Below, piece after piece: positions 12,449 to 13,908 of a stretch of DNA of 13,908 bases (positions are counted from its first letter, which is position 1; every line of letters starts with the position of its first letter). Made by a program: the position numbers and the translations under genes. The stretch comes from CANHCC01 sp040381555 (GTDB taxonomy: Bacteria > Bacteroidota > Bacteroidia > J057 > RFSG01), in the NCBI GenBank assembly GCA_040381555.1, contig JBEIHC010000074.1:1-13908 (forward strand), read 5' to 3'. The notes below the pieces were generated by a model. The model saw nothing but the letters and a program-made list of their open reading frames with translations, did no database searches and was not told where the DNA came from.

Positions 12449-13908
12449 GATTGTTTGGTGTTAAGAAATTTCATCAATAGATAATACAACAAGAAAGTGA
12501 AAATAAATCCGGAGAACCAGGATAAATTAAATATCCAGACCAACTCAGGCACCCACTTTCCTATTACTGCAAAGATAGCACCTGCCACAATAGAAAACAG
12601 GGCAATCAGGTTATATCCTTTGGTGTAGGTGTAAGCGCCCTGAGAACGATAGAGACTGGAAATATCCAATTCCGTTTTTCGAATCAGAAAATAATCACAC
12701 AACAAGACAGCCAACACAGGGCCCAGCAAGCCACTGATAAAAATTAAGAGAGAACTGATGTCATTCATCAACCACCAAGGACACAAGACAATGCCCACTA
12801 ATCCAGCAATTACTCCTCCTACTCTGAAGGAAATCTGTTTGGGAAAAACATTGGAAATGGCATTGGCAGGAGCAATTACATTCGCTGCAATATTGGTACT
12901 AAGGGTAGCAATGAGCATGGCAATTTGAGCAAAAATAATCACCCCGGGATTATCGAAGCGATTAATTAAAGAAACCGGATCCCAAGGCGCATCTTCCGCC
13001 ACTAAAATATCTGGGAAAGCGAGTACTGCTGCACAGGTAACAAAGATGCCTGTGAAGGAATAAAACACCATCGTGCCGGGCAATCCAATAAACTGACCTG
13101 CTATTTGGTCTTTCTGAGATTTCGCCTGACGGGTAATATCGGAAATGCTAATAGACATAGTTGCCCAAAAGCCAACCATGGAGGTAAACCAAAGCAGGTA
13201 AGACCAAAACGACAATTTGTTGGAATCTTTGACAATTGCTTGTACTGCTGAGCTCTGCAAATACTGCCCCTCCTGACCGGATCGAAATAAAGCGGACACA
13301 GATACTTTACCCACCAGGGCTTCTGACATACTGAACCCAGGAAATGAATCCGGAGAAATTATACCTGTGCCAATGGGAAGGGCTTTCCACGCTGATTCCA
13401 TTTTCTGGCCTTCAAGGGAATTATAAATTAATTTATATTCACTTGCTCTTGGGCTACCCGGAGCAGATTCTAGCAAATCCAAAACAATTCCTTTTTCGGG
13501 ATCGAGCACCAGAGAAGGTTTGCCCACTTGGGGTCCAGCATCCAATACCCGTTGAAATCCCCCTCCAGCAGAGTATCCCCAGTAAATGAGGATAATGCCG
13601 ATACCAATCAAAATAGGAGCAGAAACATCTTCCAGCCATTTAATGCTTTCGGTCCCCTTCCAGATAAAATAAATATTAATTAACCAGAATACCCCAAAGG
13701 CAATAAATTTCCCGGCACTGAGTCCTTCGGCTTCGGGACTACCACTCATGGCGTTCCAAATGGAATAAATAGCCAACCCTCCAATCCAGGTTTGAATTCC
13801 GAACCAGCCACAAGCCACAAAACCTCGAATAATGGCCGGTATATGAATGCCATAAATTCCAAAAGCAGATCGACCTGCCACCGGGAAAGGAATTCCATAC
13901 TTCACCCC
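12445..13908 (-). CDS. NCS1-family nucleobase permease, probably cytosine (partial, N-terminus beyond right edge)
   Basis: Inner-membrane cation-coupled importer of the nucleobase/hydantoin NCS1 family. The frame stays open to the right edge, giving 487 visible residues; the GTG at 13905 is almost certainly an internal Val in the GVKYGIPFPV region, not the start. Counting from that Val, GWFGIQTWIGG lies at 33-43, GFWATMSISISDITR at 245-259, and STNIAANVIAPANAISNVFP at 336-355. Compared from memory with the hydantoin transporter Mhp1, its substrate contacts Trp117, Gln121, Trp220 and Asn318 correspond to Trp34, Gln38, Trp247 and Asn342, all conserved. About 100 hydrophilic residues (about 124-228) are inserted between two membrane spans where typical members have a short loop. 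The stop overlaps the deaminase start (ATGA), suggesting cytosine as substrate; uracil, purines or allantoin cannot be excluded. Confidence 0.9.
   Translation of the reverse strand, partial: GVKYGIPFPVAGRSAFGIYGIHIPAIIRGFVACGWFGIQTWIGGLAIYSIWNAMSGSPEAEGLSAGKFIAFGVFWLINIYFIWKGTESIKWLEDVSAPILIGIGIILIYWGYSAGGGFQRVLDAGPQVGKPSLVLDPEKGIVLDLLESAPGSPRASEYKLIYNSLEGQKMESAWKALPIGTGIISPDSFPGFSMSEALVGKVSVSALFRSGQEGQYLQSSAVQAIVKDSNKLSFWSYLLWFTSMVGFWATMSISISDITRQAKSQKDQIAGQFIGLPGTMVFYSFTGIFVTCAAVLAFPDILVAEDAPWDPVSLINRFDNPGVIIFAQIAMLIATLSTNIAANVIAPANAISNVFPKQISFRVGGVIAGLVGIVLCPWWLMNDISSLLIFISGLLGPVLAVLLCDYFLIRKTELDISSLYRSQGAYTYTKGYNLIALFSIVAGAIFAVIGKWVPELVWIFNLSWFSGFIFTFLLYYLLMKFLNTKQS

Noticed and set aside
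13903..13905. GTG as the start codon of the NCS1 permease
   Set aside because: The frame is still open at the window edge, and the first visible residues are already in the conserved KYGIPFPV region. The true start lies outside.

Overview
The window looks like chromosomal DNA of a Bacteroidota bacterium, most likely of the Cytophagales type. The evidence is moderate-to-low GC, a general lack of Shine-Dalgarno sequences, two TAnnTTTG motifs just upstream of genes (the Bacteroidota -7 promoter element), a very large outer-membrane beta-barrel-like protein of a kind I recall only from Bacteroidota, and menaquinone synthesis by the futalosine route. The lineage is inferred; there is no rRNA or other phylogenetic marker here. 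All nine genes are on the minus strand, so transcription runs from high to low coordinates. I see no phage, transposase, tRNA, rRNA or CRISPR.

Layout in the direction of transcription. Right edge to 10134: a four-gene, closely packed block made of an NCS1-family nucleobase permease (cut by the window edge), a yeast Fcy1-type cytosine deaminase, mqnD (menaquinone synthesis) and hldD (LPS heptose epimerase). Two of its three junctions are 4-bp ATGA overlaps; the third is a 48-bp gap. Then come a 71-bp gap with a hairpin and a small membrane protein of unknown function (9406-10056). Next is a 188-bp intergenic region dominated by six tandem 17-bp units, each an interrupted palindrome. It is followed by a 1232-residue membrane histidine kinase whose gene overlaps by 14 bp a 1158-residue secreted, probably outer-membrane, protein. 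The left end holds nuoD, away from any other complex I gene, and plsY, cut by the left edge.

How the genes work together. The permease and deaminase form a plausible cytosine uptake and deamination pair: import, then conversion to uracil plus ammonia for pyrimidine salvage. The kinase and the outer-membrane protein are almost certainly co-transcribed and may form an envelope-linked sensing unit, but no response regulator is present. nuoD, mqnD, plsY and hldD are housekeeping genes for respiration, quinone synthesis, phospholipid synthesis and LPS.

The most unusual element is the 17-bp array at 9256-9357. Its 13-bp core GTTTACCCTAAAC recurs once more at 10110-10122, in the next intergenic gap. 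Both sites lie downstream of a minus-strand gene. The sequence differences among copies that fall in the stems mostly keep base pairing (as G.U) only in minus-strand RNA, which hints at a transcribed hairpin. The other good leads are the cytosine deaminase/permease pair, a roughly 100-residue insertion inside the permease, and the kinase/outer-membrane protein operon.
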